Shown here: piece after piece, positions 1 to 7,853 of the stretch
Layout of the letters: each line of letters begins with the position of its first letter
How positions within the stretch are numbered: position 1 is the stretch's first letter
NCBI GenBank assembly: GCA_003153055.1
Contig: PMBV01000157.1
Coordinates: forward strand, 1 to 15,311
Source: Myxococcales bacterium
Lineage (GTDB): Bacteria; Myxococcota; Myxococcia; Myxococcales; Myxococcaceae
Length of the DNA: 15,311 nucleotides
Direction: 5' to 3'
Notes under the pieces: model-generated
What the model was told of the DNA's origin: nothing
Database searches by the model: none
Seen by the model: only the letters and a program-made list of their open reading frames with translations
Translations under genes and position numbers: made by a program

Positions 1-1039
1 GGCGCTGGCCCGTCGAGGTCGCGACGTTCGATGCGAAGGTCTTCTCCGGGTTGGTCTGGGAGATGGGCGATCGGGCGCCGAGCTCCGTTGCGTTGCGACC
101 TGTCTCGAGACGCTCGCCAGTCGAGGTCGCGACGCTCGACGCGAAGGCCTTCTCCAGGTTGGTCTGCGAGATGGGCGATCGGGCGCCGAGCCCTGTCTCG
201 AGACGCTGGCCAGTCGAGGGCCCGACGCTCGACGTTCGAGTCCCGACCACGGAGGCACTTCGGCCTGATTCGGGGTACCCGCGCTCCAAGCTCGCCCGGT
301 TGAGCGCGGACCGAGCGTCTCGCGCGGACGTTGGTTCGCTCGCCGGCCCCTCGGAACCGCGCCCGCTCGTGGTGCTCCCCTGCGAGATGGGTGATCGAAC
401 GCCCAGCTGCGCGGCTCTCGCGGCTTCCGCGGCAGCGCCGAGACTCGCCCACCTCGGATCCGGCTCGCCCTGGAGCTTCGCAGCGCCCTCCGCCGACGCA
501 CGCGCGAGGTCAGCCACCACGTGACCGCGGATCGGCTCGACCCGCTCGTCTTCCCTGGGAGCGCCGAGCTCCTTGGTCGGGCGCGGTGATGGGCCAGACA
601 CCTCGAAAGTCGCCTCGCCTCGCCTCGGGTTGCCCGCCGAGCTCGTCGTGGTCGACCTCGAAAGCTCGGTCTGTCCCGCCCTGTCACCGAGGGCCCAGGC
701 CTCGACCATGGAGGTGTCACCAGCGCGGCGCGGGGAAGGGCCGATCGCTCGGCGCGCAAGGCGATCCGCCTGGCCGGCCGCGACCGGAGCCGTGTCCTTA
801 CTCCTCGCCGCTCTGCCGGCTGCGTCCCCCGGTGCCCAGAGAGAGTTGATCGGAGCGTCTTCACCCGAGTCGGCCTCCCTGGGGCTGGCCACCCCGAGGT
901 GACCGCTGGCCTGTTTCAGGGACGCCTGGGCGGCGCCGAGCGAAGCCTCGAACTTCGGGCTTCCCAGCCCACCGCCGTGGACCTTGGTGCTCGGCAGCCC
1001 GGCGGCTGGCTCGAAGGCCTGGACAACGGTCGCCTTCAC
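1..1039 (-). CDS. FliK-like flagellar hook-length control protein, N-terminal part (partial, runs off left edge)
   Basis: An open minus-strand frame runs from a GTG at 1039-1037 to the window edge without a stop (346 codons). The GTG overlaps the motE stop as GTGA, and a GGGAGG ribosome site sits about 6 bases upstream inside motE, indicating translational coupling. Codons are strongly GC-ending, as in the neighbouring genes. The product is rich in Ala, Ser, Gly, Arg and Pro with no recognisable domain, and from about residue 210 onward it carries repeats built around LG(A/V)RSPISQ. FliK proteins measure hook length and switch export specificity; they have long, poorly conserved, low-complexity N-termini and a conserved C-terminal domain, which here would lie off-window. 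The FliK call therefore rests on position after fliI and motE and on composition, not on a seen domain. It could instead be another repetitive flagellar or surface protein. Confidence 0.5.
   Translation of the reverse strand, partial: MKATVVQAFEPAAGLPSTKVHGGGLGSPKFEASLGAAQASLKQASGHLGVASPREADSGEDAPINSLWAPGDAAGRAARSKDTAPVAAGQADRLARRAIGPSPRRAGDTSMVEAWALGDRAGQTELSRSTTTSSAGNPRRGEATFEVSGPSPRPTKELGAPREDERVEPIRGHVVADLARASAEGAAKLQGEPDPRWASLGAAAEAARAAQLGVRSPISQGSTTSGRGSEGPASEPTSARDARSALNRASLERGYPESGRSASVVGTRTSSVGPSTGQRLETGLGARSPISQTNLEKAFASSVATSTGERLETGRNATELGARSPISQTNPEKTFASNVATSTGQR
3..240. repeat. Degenerate tandem repeat inside the fliK-like gene
   Basis: Two adjacent copies are obvious: 3-110 (108 bp) and 111-203 (93 bp). 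The second lacks 15 bp relative to the first but is otherwise nearly identical. A third, partial copy begins at 204, and a diverged fragment recurs around 380-403. All length differences are multiples of three, so the reading frame is kept. In protein terms each unit contains LGARSPISQTN, then an EK.FAS.VATSTG(Q/E)R stretch, then LETG. The array may continue to the left of the window. Confidence 0.8.
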
Positions 1040-1779
1040 GGACGGCCTCCCTTGCTCGGCGCGGTGGGGATGGTGGCCATGAGTGACAAGAGCTCGGCGG
1101 CGAAGTCGGGCTTGACGCGATCGAGAATGGAGCCGGCGTCGGCAGGCTTCATCCGGCGCAGGACCCCGGCACCCAGCGCGGGCTCGGTCTTCATCAGCAG
1201 GGCGGCGGCGGCCTCTGGCTTCATCGACTTCATCGTCTTGGCCAGCGAGTCGAAGTCCTGCGGCTTGGGGCTGGGAGGCATCGGCCTGGGCGCCCGCTCG
1301 TTTCCCGTCGGCTGCTTCTCGGATTCTCCCGAGGGGTTCTCGGCGCGCTTGGCCAAGAGGGCCTCCAGCCGCTCGGTCTCCGCCCTCAGTTGGATCCGCG
1401 AATCGGCGATCTCCGTCTTGAGCTTCTCGAGCGCCAAACGCTCCGCGTCGACAGCTCGGCGGTCGTCCTCGATCTTCTTCTTGGCCTGAGCGAGCTCCTT
1501 GCCAGTCTTCGTCAACTCTCCGCACAGCCCCTTCTTGCTGAGCGACTGCGGAATGAGCGGGCTCTCGTTGGGCACCTCAGGCTTGGCCGACTTGGCGGTG
1601 GAGGCCTTGCTCTCGGGCTCCTTCTTCTCGTCGGTGGACTTGGCCTGCTCGAGCGGTGGCGCCGAGAGGGCGGGCGTCGCCGCCGCTGGCCCCTTCACCT
1701 CCGGCGCGATCGGCGGGGTGGGCGCGGTGGGCTCAGAAGGTCCGGAGCCGAGCAAGACGAGCGCGATGAGAGTGACCAC
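1036..1779 (-). CDS. motE: MotE-like flagellar protein (MgtE-N-type helical repeats)
   Basis: 247 residues. The GTG start at 1779 is supported by a GGGGGAA ribosome site about 5 bases upstream. The N-terminus is a short hydrophobic stretch (residues 2-11) that could be an export signal or membrane anchor. A Pro/Ala-rich linker follows (about 14-75), then a charged probable coiled coil (about 88-147). The C-terminal region (about 175-235) repeats the pattern (M/V)KPxxAxxL three times, around 186, 210 and 223, typical of the MgtE N-terminal-like domain found in MotE. MotE proteins are coded in flagellar clusters beside fliJ/fliK; in rhizobia MotE acts as a periplasmic chaperone for MotC. Here the gene follows fliI after a 181-bp gap and overlaps the fliK-like gene by 4 bp. 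The family call is fairly secure, but the exact role in this organism is inferred. Confidence 0.72.
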   Translation of the reverse strand: MVTLIALVLLGSGPSEPTAPTPPIAPEVKGPAAATPALSAPPLEQAKSTDEKKEPESKASTAKSAKPEVPNESPLIPQSLSKKGLCGELTKTGKELAQAKKKIEDDRRAVDAERLALEKLKTEIADSRIQLRAETERLEALLAKRAENPSGESEKQPTGNERAPRPMPPSPKPQDFDSLAKTMKSMKPEAAAALLMKTEPALGAGVLRRMKPADAGSILDRVKPDFAAELLSLMATIPTAPSKGGRP

Positions 1780-1817
1780 TCGAGTTCCCCCGAAGAAAGG
1801 GCGTCATGGCCACGAAT

Positions 1818-1833
1818 TGCATCTTCGGGGCCG
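1818..1833 (-). promoter_or_regulatory. Candidate sigma-54 (-24/-12) promoter for motE/fliK
   Basis: On the minus strand this reads CGGCCCCGAAGATGCA, with the invariant GG and GC correctly spaced by 10 bases, a good -12 element (ATGCA) and a weaker -24 element. Transcription would begin about 28 bases before the motE start. A perfect TGGCACG -24 motif lies slightly upstream (1840-1846 on the minus strand) but has no GC at the right distance. The 181-bp gap between fliI and motE otherwise holds no gene. Confidence 0.4.
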
Positions 1834-1877
1834 ACGTCCCGTGCCAGGGAGATCAGCGTCTTTGGGCGCGTGCATTG

Positions 1878-1898
1878 GCGACGCGTCACGGGGCTGAC
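1878..1898. promoter_or_regulatory. Putative activator-binding element, copy 1 (upstream of motE)
   Basis: The 19-mer GACGCGTCACGGGGCTGAC (1880-1898) matches 11318-11336 at 17 of 19 positions. It contains the perfect 8-bp palindrome GACGCGTC inside an imperfect 12-bp palindrome (1878-1889). It lies about 100 bp before the motE start, as copy 2 lies about 107 bp before the activator start, each upstream of a sigma-54-like site. An enhancer-type binding site for one of the two AAA+ regulators in this cluster is a reasonable inference; no known family consensus was matched. Confidence 0.5.
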
Positions 1899-1960
1899 GG
1901 GAGGAAGCGCCACGGCTTCACCTGGCTTCGGCGGTTGACCCATCGGCGAGAAGTGCCGAC

Positions 1961-3310
1961 TCACGCGCCGGGGCGTCGCGGCTGGGTCGGCGCCGGCGTC
2001 AGCGCGGCCTGCATGCGGTTGAGCGTCTCCTCGAGGGAGGCGTGCTCCGTGGGCGCCTGGCGCAGCATGGCGTTGAGCTGATTCATGCAAGCCAGCGCCT
2101 TGTCGACCTTGGGGTTGCTGCCGGCCTGGTAGGCGCCGACCTCGATCAGATCGGCCGAGTCGCGGTAGGAGGCGAGCAGCTCGCGCACCGTCGACGCCAG
2201 GTCTCGATGGGCTGGGGTGACGACATCGGTCATGCACCGACTCACCGAGGCCAAGACGTCGACGGCGGGGAAGTGGCCGGCGTTGGCCAACCTCCGAGAG
2301 AGCACCACGTGCCCGTCGAGCGTCGCCCGGGCCGCGTCGGTGACCGGGTCGGCGAGGTCGTCTCCCTCGGCGAGCACGGTGTAGAGGGCGGTGATGCTGC
2401 CGGTGCCCTCGTCGTTGCCCGCTCGCTCCACCAACCGGGGCAGGGTGGCGAACACCGAGGGCGGGTAGCCCTTCGAGGTGGGGGGCTCTCCGGCAGCCAG
2501 CCCGATTTCCCGCTGCGCCATGGCGATGCGCGACAGCGAGTCGAGCAGCAACATGACCGTCTTGCCTCGGGCCCGGTAGTACTCGGCTACCGCGGTCGCC
2601 GCCATGCCGGCCCGCACCCGCACCAGGGGCGACTCGTCTCCCGTGGCGACGATGACCACCGATCGTCTGAGCCCCTCCTTGCCGAGGTCCCGCTCGACGA
2701 ATTCACGAACCTCGCGGCCGCGCTCTCCGATGAGCCCCACCACGATGATGTCGGCCTTGGCGTGTCGGGCCACCATGCCGAGCAGCACACTCTTGCCCAC
2801 GCCTGGGCCGGCCATCACGCCGATGCGCTGGCCCTCTCCCAGCGTCAGGCACCCGTCGAGCGACCGAATGCCCAGCACCAGTGGCTTCTGAATGCGCCGC
2901 CTCGCCATCGCCGGTGGCGGTGGAGCCGAGAGCCGGACCCGGTCCTTGAGCACCACCGGAGGCCCACCATCGATGGGCGCCATGCGCGCGTCGACCACCC
3001 GCCCGAGGAGCGCGTCGCCCACCGGGAGCTCGCCGGCCGAGGCCCGAGGCACCACCGCGCAGCCCTCGCAGATGCCCTCCATCTCGCCCAGGGGCATCAA
3101 GAGCGCCGTCGGCCCGTTGAAGCCCACCACCTCGGCCTGGACGACGCGGCCCCCTTCGGCGCGGATCTCGCACGCGGTGCCGAGGGCAACCCGGGGGAGC
3201 GACGCCTCGATGATGAGGCCGCTCGCTCGCACGATGCGACCCTGAATGACCAGCGGGTCAATGGAGCCCAGCGAGCGCCGGACCCGATCGAGGTCGATGC
3301 GCCCGCTCAT
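1961..3310 (-). CDS. fliI: Flagellar export apparatus ATPase FliI
   Basis: 449 residues, normal family length. FliI is the hexameric ATPase of the flagellar type III export apparatus on the cytoplasmic side, related to the F1 beta subunit. Visible motifs are Walker A AGPGVGKS (167-174, Lys173), GERGREVREF (195-204), Walker B VMLLLDS (252-258), the SKGYPPSVFATLPRLVERAG block (about 279-298) and DPVTDAARATLDGHVVLSR (about 321-339), all characteristic of FliI and its secretion ATPase relatives. The ATG at 3310 begins 1 base after the fliH stop, with GGAAGG lying in the fliH 3' end. The identification is secure. Unusually, no fliJ follows: FliJ, the coiled-coil stalk that sits in the FliI ring, is normally the next gene. 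Confidence 0.97.
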   Translation of the reverse strand: MSGRIDLDRVRRSLGSIDPLVIQGRIVRASGLIIEASLPRVALGTACEIRAEGGRVVQAEVVGFNGPTALLMPLGEMEGICEGCAVVPRASAGELPVGDALLGRVVDARMAPIDGGPPVVLKDRVRLSAPPPPAMARRRIQKPLVLGIRSLDGCLTLGEGQRIGVMAGPGVGKSVLLGMVARHAKADIIVVGLIGERGREVREFVERDLGKEGLRRSVVIVATGDESPLVRVRAGMAATAVAEYYRARGKTVMLLLDSLSRIAMAQREIGLAAGEPPTSKGYPPSVFATLPRLVERAGNDEGTGSITALYTVLAEGDDLADPVTDAARATLDGHVVLSRRLANAGHFPAVDVLASVSRCMTDVVTPAHRDLASTVRELLASYRDSADLIEVGAYQAGSNPKVDKALACMNQLNAMLRQAPTEHASLEETLNRMQAALTPAPTQPRRPGA

Positions 3311-3311
3311 C

Positions 3312-4025
3312 TCAACCTTCCTCGTCGTCGAGCGCCCGACCGATCTCCTCCAGGCGTGTCTTCAGGCGGCCGTCGATGGTGTGATGCTCGGTGTCCACCA
3401 TGACGTCACCGGGCTCGAGGGTCTCGTCGGCTTTGAGCTCGATGGGCCCCAGGCTCAAGGCGCTGTCGGCGGCCTGCTTGAGCCGGTCGAAGTCTCGCGG
3501 GCTGACCCGCACCACCGTGGCGTGCGCTTCGCCGATGCGCTTCACCGCCGACTTGATGAGCGAGAACATGGCCTCGAGGTTGGTGCTGATCTCCCGCTCG
3601 AGGATCTTCCTCGCCACCAGCAGGCCTACCTCGAGGGCATCGGAGCGGGTCTGCTCGGCCAGGCGCTCGCCCTGCAACCGAAGCGTCGAGATGGCAGCCT
3701 CGAGGCGGCCGAGTGCCTGGCTGCTCGGCTCTGGGGCCGGCGGAGGCAACGGCGAGGGAATGGGCGGCGGCATGGGAGCGCTCGCCGAGGTCAACGGCTC
3801 GAAGCCGGGGGGGGGAGCCTGAGACATCGGTGGGGCCGGTGGGTCGGCTCGGCGAACCGCGGGAGGCGCCGACAAGACGCGCATCGGCAGGGGCGCACCG
3901 GGCTCCACCGGGGCCGCCGCCCAGGCGACGGGACGCAGCGCCCCTGGAGGCACCTCGCTGCATCGCCGGGGCGCGCTGCTGGAGGGTGCGACACCTTCGA
4001 GAAACACCGGCCGCTTCGTCGACAC
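3312..4025 (-). CDS. fliH: Flagellar assembly protein FliH (export ATPase regulator/stator)
   Basis: 237 residues from a GTG at 4025, with a GGAG ribosome site overlapping the fliG stop codon. FliH dimers bind FliI and tether it to the C ring. Residues 1 to about 100 are Pro/Ala/Ser-rich and probably disordered. The remaining part is helical (about 100-145: ALGRLEAAISTLRLQGERLAEQ and then LLVARKILEREI). It ends in a FliH/YscL-type domain with SPRDFDRL (about 175-182) and PGDVMVDTEHHTIDGRLKTRLEEI near the C-terminus, matching the family's usual E..d.G.iDa.le.ql ending. Its position between fliG and fliI confirms the call. The proline-rich N-terminal extension is longer than in enteric FliH. 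Confidence 0.92.
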   Translation of the reverse strand: MSTKRPVFLEGVAPSSSAPRRCSEVPPGALRPVAWAAAPVEPGAPLPMRVLSAPPAVRRADPPAPPMSQAPPPGFEPLTSASAPMPPPIPSPLPPPAPEPSSQALGRLEAAISTLRLQGERLAEQTRSDALEVGLLVARKILEREISTNLEAMFSLIKSAVKRIGEAHATVVRVSPRDFDRLKQAADSALSLGPIELKADETLEPGDVMVDTEHHTIDGRLKTRLEEIGRALDDEEG

Positions 4026-4034
4026 GTGGAGCTC

Positions 4035-5081
4035 CTAGACCATCTTGTCGGTGGCGCGGACGATGGTGATGCGCCCCTTCTCGGCTGCCTCGATCGCCAC
4101 CTTGGCGATCTCGCTCTGGGCCGACTCCACCTCCGACAGCTTGACCGGGCCCATCGCCGACAAGTCGTCCTCGAGCAGCTCGGCGGCCCGGCTGGACATG
4201 TTCTTGAGGAACTTCTCTTTGACCTCTGGCGAGCCGCCCTTCAGGGCCACCGTCACTTGCTTCATGTCGAGATCCTTCATCAGGTTCTGCAGATCGCGAT
4301 CGCTCAGGCGCACCAGGTCCTCGAAGGTGAACAGCTTGGAGCGGAGATCCTGGGCGAGGCCGGGCTCGTCCTTCTCGATGGCCGAGAGGATCTCGGCCTG
4401 CTGCGCCGCCGGGCTCCGCCTGAGGATCTCGAGGGCCGCGATTCGCCCATCGACCTTCCTCATACCCTCGGCCACCAGCGCGCCCAGCTCGGAGGTGAGC
4501 GCCATGCGCACCTCTCGGAGCACCTCGGGGGCCACCGCTTCCACCACGGCCATGCGCTTGACGACCTGCGGCCGCATCACCAGCGGCAGCCGATCCATCA
4601 CCGCCGCGGCCCGCTCGGCGGTCAGCGAGCTCAGCACCAGCGCGATGGTCTGCGGTTGCTCCCGGCCCAGCACCATCGCCAGCGACTCGGCGTCGGCGCT
4701 CGCGACCACACCCAGGAGCTCCTCGGGCTGATGGCTCGGAGGCGTCGCGTCGAAGGTACGCTTGACGGCGTCGGGGCCCAGGATCTCCGAGGCGAGCTTG
4801 CGCAGCATGCTGTCGCCACCCAGCGCGTCGACTCCGGCCTCCTGCATCGATTCACAGAACCGCTGGAGCGCGTCGGGAATGGTCTCTTTCGCCGAGCGCT
4901 TGAGCTCACGGGCGCCCAGGGCGATCTGCCGTACCTCGAGCTCGGTCATCTGCTTGAAGATCTCCGCCGCCAGCTCCTGCCCGAGCCCGAGGAGCAGCGC
5001 CGCCGTTCGCTTGGCGCCGGGGCCGGGTTTGTCGATCCAGGGGAGCTCCGGTGCGTTGGCTGCCTTGTCAGCCTCAGCCAT
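4035..5081 (-). CDS. fliG: Flagellar motor switch protein FliG
   Basis: 348 residues, normal length. FliG forms the top of the C ring: it joins the FliF MS ring and interacts with MotA to produce torque. The middle-domain motif is EQPQTIA (141-147), a Gln variant of the usual EHPQTIA. The C-terminal torque helix is intact: charged residues equivalent to those used by the E. coli motor are present as Lys281 (ALKGGS), Arg298 (SSRAAELL) and Asp305/Asp306 (LLEDDL). The ATG at 5081 has a GGGAG site 8 bases upstream and overlaps the fliF end by 8 bp, which suggests coupled translation of the two binding partners. Confidence 0.97.
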   Translation of the reverse strand: MAEADKAANAPELPWIDKPGPGAKRTAALLLGLGQELAAEIFKQMTELEVRQIALGARELKRSAKETIPDALQRFCESMQEAGVDALGGDSMLRKLASEILGPDAVKRTFDATPPSHQPEELLGVVASADAESLAMVLGREQPQTIALVLSSLTAERAAAVMDRLPLVMRPQVVKRMAVVEAVAPEVLREVRMALTSELGALVAEGMRKVDGRIAALEILRRSPAAQQAEILSAIEKDEPGLAQDLRSKLFTFEDLVRLSDRDLQNLMKDLDMKQVTVALKGGSPEVKEKFLKNMSSRAAELLEDDLSAMGPVKLSEVESAQSEIAKVAIEAAEKGRITIVRATDKMV

Positions 5082-6660
5082 GTTCGACTCCCTTTTCCAG
5101 GTCTTGTCCCAGCCACGAGCGAATCAACAGCACCGCGCGGTCTGGATCGGCGCGCACCATCGCCCGGGCGCGCTCGCGGATATCGGCGATGGGGTCGATG
5201 AGGAGCGGTGGCTTGGCCTCCTCTGGCAGCAGCGGCGTTCCCGGCGCGGCGCCCTCGGCGGTGCCGTTGGCCTTGGCTTCCAGCGAGGCCACCGTGGCGC
5301 CCGGTTGGAGCACCAGGTCTTGCGCCTTCTTTCCTCGTCGGCCGAGCGCCACCGCCACGCCGAGCGCTGCCAAGAGCCCCGCACCGATGGCGGCGTAGAG
5401 CCACACCGGCGTCCTCTGGGGGGCCTGCGCTTCGGCCACGTCGGGCGAGCGCCCGAAGACCTGGCTCGTCATCTCGAACTGGTCGCCCCGGGCCTCGTCG
5501 TAGCCCACGGCCTTGCGAGCCAGCTCAGAGAGGCGGGTGATCTCCTCGGCCGGTCGAGCCTTGCCGCCGACGCCATCGAGCACCACCGCCACCGACAGCT
5601 TCTGGAGCCGTGGGAGCCGAGCGACCGTCTGCGTGGTCGTCTTGGAGATCTCGAAGTTCTTCACCTCGTCGTTGTTGGCGGAGTTGCCCTGGCTCGACGG
5701 GCCCGCTTGGGCCGGCTGCGGCGCCAGGGGAATGTTCGCCTGGGCCCCGGCCACTCCCGCTGGTTGGCTCGTCTGGTTCGCCGAGCTCTGGGTCACCTTG
5801 CGCTCGCTCCTCAAGGCGACCTGATCGGGGTCGAACACCTCGGTGTTCTGGCTCAGCGTGGAGAGATCGACCGACGCCGTCACCCGGGCGATGACCGCCC
5901 CTTGACCCACCACCGGCTCGAGCAACGAGACGATGCGCTGCTCGAACTCCCGCTCGAGCTTGCGCTGGTAAGAAGCCTCCGCCGAGTCCCACGCCGAGTC
6001 CTCCGACAGCACCGAGCCGTGGCCGTCGAGCACGGTGACGAGGTCCGGTGAGAGCCCGGGCACCGCCGACGACACCAGGTGGCGAATGCCGGCGAGCTCA
6101 CGCTCTCCGAGGACCCGCCCCGGCTGGAGCATCGCCACCACCGAGGCCGAGGGCTTCTTGTCTTCTTCTCGGTACAGCCCGTGCTCGCCCAACGAGACGC
6201 TGACCCGCGCGCTTCGAACGCCCGAGAAGTTGCCGATGGTGCGGGCCAGCTCGCCCTCGATGGCGCGGCGCAGGTTGACCCGCTGGGTGAACTCGCTGAC
6301 GCCGAGGTCACCCCTGTCGAACAGCTCGAAGCCGACGCCACTGCCCCGAGGCAGCCCGGCGGTGGCGAGGGTGATGCGGGCGTCGTAGACCTTGTCGGCG
6401 GGCACGGCCAGGGCCGAGCCGCCAGCCTCGACGCGGAAGGGGATGCCCGCGTTCTTCAGCAGCCCCGTCGCCTCGGTGGAGTCTTCTTGGGTGAGGTTGG
6501 TGAAGGCGTACTGGTACTCGCCGCCCTTGGCCATGACGCCCACCGCGGCCGCCACCACCACCGCCACCACCACGCCAGCGAGCAATGCCGCCCGTACTCC
6601 GCCGGGCAGCGCCTGGAACCGGGAGGGCAGCTCCTTGAGCTGCTTGAGGAGCGTCTCCAT
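5074..6660 (-). CDS. fliF: Flagellar MS-ring protein FliF
   Basis: 528 residues, usual family length. FliF builds the membrane/supramembrane ring that nucleates basal body assembly. There are two membrane segments: residues about 22-44 (AALLAGVVVAVVV core) and about 418-440 (VWLYAAIGAGLLAALGVAVALG). Between them lie the periplasmic ring-building motifs, including YAFTNLTQEDSTEATGLL (51-68), ITLATAGLPRGSGVGFELFD (96-115) and FTQRVNLRRAIEGELART (124-141), and a Gln/Pro/Ala-rich linker (about 290-330). The cytoplasmic C-terminal helix RARAMVRADPDRAVLLIRSWL (497-517) is the FliG-binding tail. The gene starts 4 bp after fliE, with only a weak ribosome site. Confidence 0.97.
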   Translation of the reverse strand: METLLKQLKELPSRFQALPGGVRAALLAGVVVAVVVAAAVGVMAKGGEYQYAFTNLTQEDSTEATGLLKNAGIPFRVEAGGSALAVPADKVYDARITLATAGLPRGSGVGFELFDRGDLGVSEFTQRVNLRRAIEGELARTIGNFSGVRSARVSVSLGEHGLYREEDKKPSASVVAMLQPGRVLGERELAGIRHLVSSAVPGLSPDLVTVLDGHGSVLSEDSAWDSAEASYQRKLEREFEQRIVSLLEPVVGQGAVIARVTASVDLSTLSQNTEVFDPDQVALRSERKVTQSSANQTSQPAGVAGAQANIPLAPQPAQAGPSSQGNSANNDEVKNFEISKTTTQTVARLPRLQKLSVAVVLDGVGGKARPAEEITRLSELARKAVGYDEARGDQFEMTSQVFGRSPDVAEAQAPQRTPVWLYAAIGAGLLAALGVAVALGRRGKKAQDLVLQPGATVASLEAKANGTAEGAAPGTPLLPEEAKPPLLIDPIADIRERARAMVRADPDRAVLLIRSWLGQDLEKGVEHG

Positions 6661-6664
6661 GGCG

Positions 6665-6964
6665 CTAGACCGACATCCTCATGACTTCGTTGTAGGCGTC
6701 GATCACCTTGTTGCGGACCTTGAGCGCGACCTTCATGGCCACGTCGGCCTTCTCGAGGGCCAGCATGGTCTCGTGGAGGTTGCCTTCGCCGCCCGCCAGC
6801 TTCGACGCCTCGACGTCGGACGCCACCTGAATCTCATCGATCTTCGCCACCGCGGTCTTCAGCGTGTCGGTGAAGGCCTCGCCCGTGGGCGCTTGGGCCT
6901 TGTCGATGCGGGCCGGCGCCTGCGTGGGCAGCTCGACGGTGTTGACGGTGACGGGCTTCAGCAT
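6665..6964 (-). CDS. fliE: Flagellar hook-basal body complex protein FliE
   Basis: 99 residues, typical size. FliE is the adaptor between the MS ring and the proximal rod and one of the first exported substrates. The diagnostic C-terminal half is present: NLHETMLALEKADVAMKVAL (62-81), followed by KVRNKVIDAYNEVMRM. The ATG at 6964 lies 3 bp after the flgC stop, and fliF begins 4 bp downstream. The call is secure. Confidence 0.96.
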   Translation of the reverse strand: MLKPVTVNTVELPTQAPARIDKAQAPTGEAFTDTLKTAVAKIDEIQVASDVEASKLAGGEGNLHETMLALEKADVAMKVALKVRNKVIDAYNEVMRMSV

Positions 6965-6967
6965 GGG

Positions 6968-7411
6968 CTACCTCGCGATGTCCAGGGCCCGCTGGGCCAT
7001 GCTCTTCAAGGTGTCGACCGCGGTGGCGTTGGCCTCGTAGCCACGGGAGGCCGTCATCAGGTTCACCGTCTCGTTCACCGGGTTCACGTTGGGAAAGGTG
7101 ACGAAGCCGTCGGGGTCGGCGTCTGGGTGGCCCGGGAGGTAGACGCGCCGGCCCTGGGTTGGATCCTCGACGATCTTGGCGACCTCGACGCCGGTGGCGA
7201 CCGACGGGTCACCTGCCTGTGCCGAGGCCTCGACCAGGTTGCCCTCGAAGCTCTTGGCCGCCAGCACCGGGTCTCTGCGGCGGTAGGGCTGGCCGTCAGG
7301 GCCACGGGTCGACTCGGCGTTGGCGAGGTTGGAGGCCGCCAGCGTCACGCGGGTTCGCTGCGCCGAGAGCCCCGAGCCACTGATGGTGAGTGCGGTGAGA
7401 AAGTCAGCCAT
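6968..7411 (-). CDS. flgC: Flagellar basal-body proximal rod protein FlgC
   Basis: 147 residues from the ATG at 7411. AAAGGA about 8 bases upstream decides this start over an in-frame extension to 7600, which would overlap flgB and is of shadow composition. FlgC is a proximal rod component exported by the flagellar type III system. Visible family features are the N-terminal rod helix GSGLSAQRTRVTLAASNLANAEST (12-35), YRRRDPVLA (43-51), GFVTFPNVNPVNETVNLMTASRGYEANATAVDTLK (102-136) and the terminal helix. It starts 13 bp after flgB. The identification is secure. Confidence 0.96.
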   Translation of the reverse strand: MADFLTALTISGSGLSAQRTRVTLAASNLANAESTRGPDGQPYRRRDPVLAAKSFEGNLVEASAQAGDPSVATGVEVAKIVEDPTQGRRVYLPGHPDADPDGFVTFPNVNPVNETVNLMTASRGYEANATAVDTLKSMAQRALDIAR

Positions 7412-7424
7412 GGCTTCGGTCCTT

Positions 7425-7853
7425 TCAGCCCACGCCGTCGGTGGCCACGTAGCGGAGGATCGCCAGCTTCTTGCTGGTGGCCTTGGCCGCCGCGCCGTAG
7501 AGCAGCGCGTTGCGCGACAGCTCGACCATCGTCTTGTCGAGGTCCACCCCGTTGCCGTCGAGCCCACCTTTGGTCCCCTCGACCACCTTGATCTGCGCAC
7601 TCGGCGCGGAGGCCATGGGGCCGCTCGAGCCCACCGAGAGGTGCCCTTCGAACGGGGCCGCGGAGGGCGCCGTCGGCGTCGCCGGGTTGGCCGGTGCCTG
7701 CGCCGCGGCCATGGCGGCCTCGAAGTCGAGCTCTCGGGGGAGGTACCCCGGGGTGTCGACGTTGGCGAGGTTGCCGGCGAGCACGTTCTGCCGCTCGAGC
7801 CTCACGTCGAGCGATGACTCAAGTTTCTTCAGCGTCGTGTCGAAGAGCTTCAT
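7425..7853 (-). CDS. flgB: Flagellar basal-body rod protein FlgB
   Basis: 142 residues. FlgB is a proximal rod protein. The N-terminal rod motif RQNVLAGNLANVDTPGY (21-37) and the C-terminal GNGVDLDKTMVELSRNALLY (100-119) are textbook for the family. The central Ala/Pro-rich stretch (about 46-70) is a normal variable region. The ATG at 7853 overlaps the stop of the upstream regulator as ATGA, and a GGGAG site lies about 7 bases upstream inside that gene. The rod gene is thus translationally coupled to the regulator. Confidence 0.95.
   Translation of the reverse strand: MKLFDTTLKKLESSLDVRLERQNVLAGNLANVDTPGYLPRELDFEAAMAAAQAPANPATPTAPSAAPFEGHLSVGSSGPMASAPSAQIKVVEGTKGGLDGNGVDLDKTMVELSRNALLYGAAAKATSKKLAILRYVATDGVG

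Noticed and set aside
3..240. CRISPR-like array
   Set aside because: Repeats are contiguous, long, in frame with a coding region and without unique spacers.
31..902. Several overlapping plus-strand reading frames
   Set aside because: They are Arg/Ser/Pro-rich shadows opposite the open, GC3-rich fliK-like frame, which also has a coupled start and a good ribosome site.
1840..1846. Perfect TGGCACG (-24 box) on the minus strand in the fliI-motE gap as the promoter
   Set aside because: The required GC at -12 is not at the fixed spacing; the site at 1818-1833 fits the GG-N10-GC rule better.
3246..5201. Long plus-strand frame (651 codons) opposite fliH/fliG, and a similar one at 2042-3403 opposite fliI
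   Set aside because: The compositions are Arg/His/Gly/Leu-rich and typical of antisense frames in GC-rich genes; the opposite strand codes for unmistakable flagellar proteins.
7412..7600. N-terminal extension of flgC
   Set aside because: It overlaps flgB, is Arg/Ser-rich, and the AAAGGA site plus normal FlgC length support the start at 7411.
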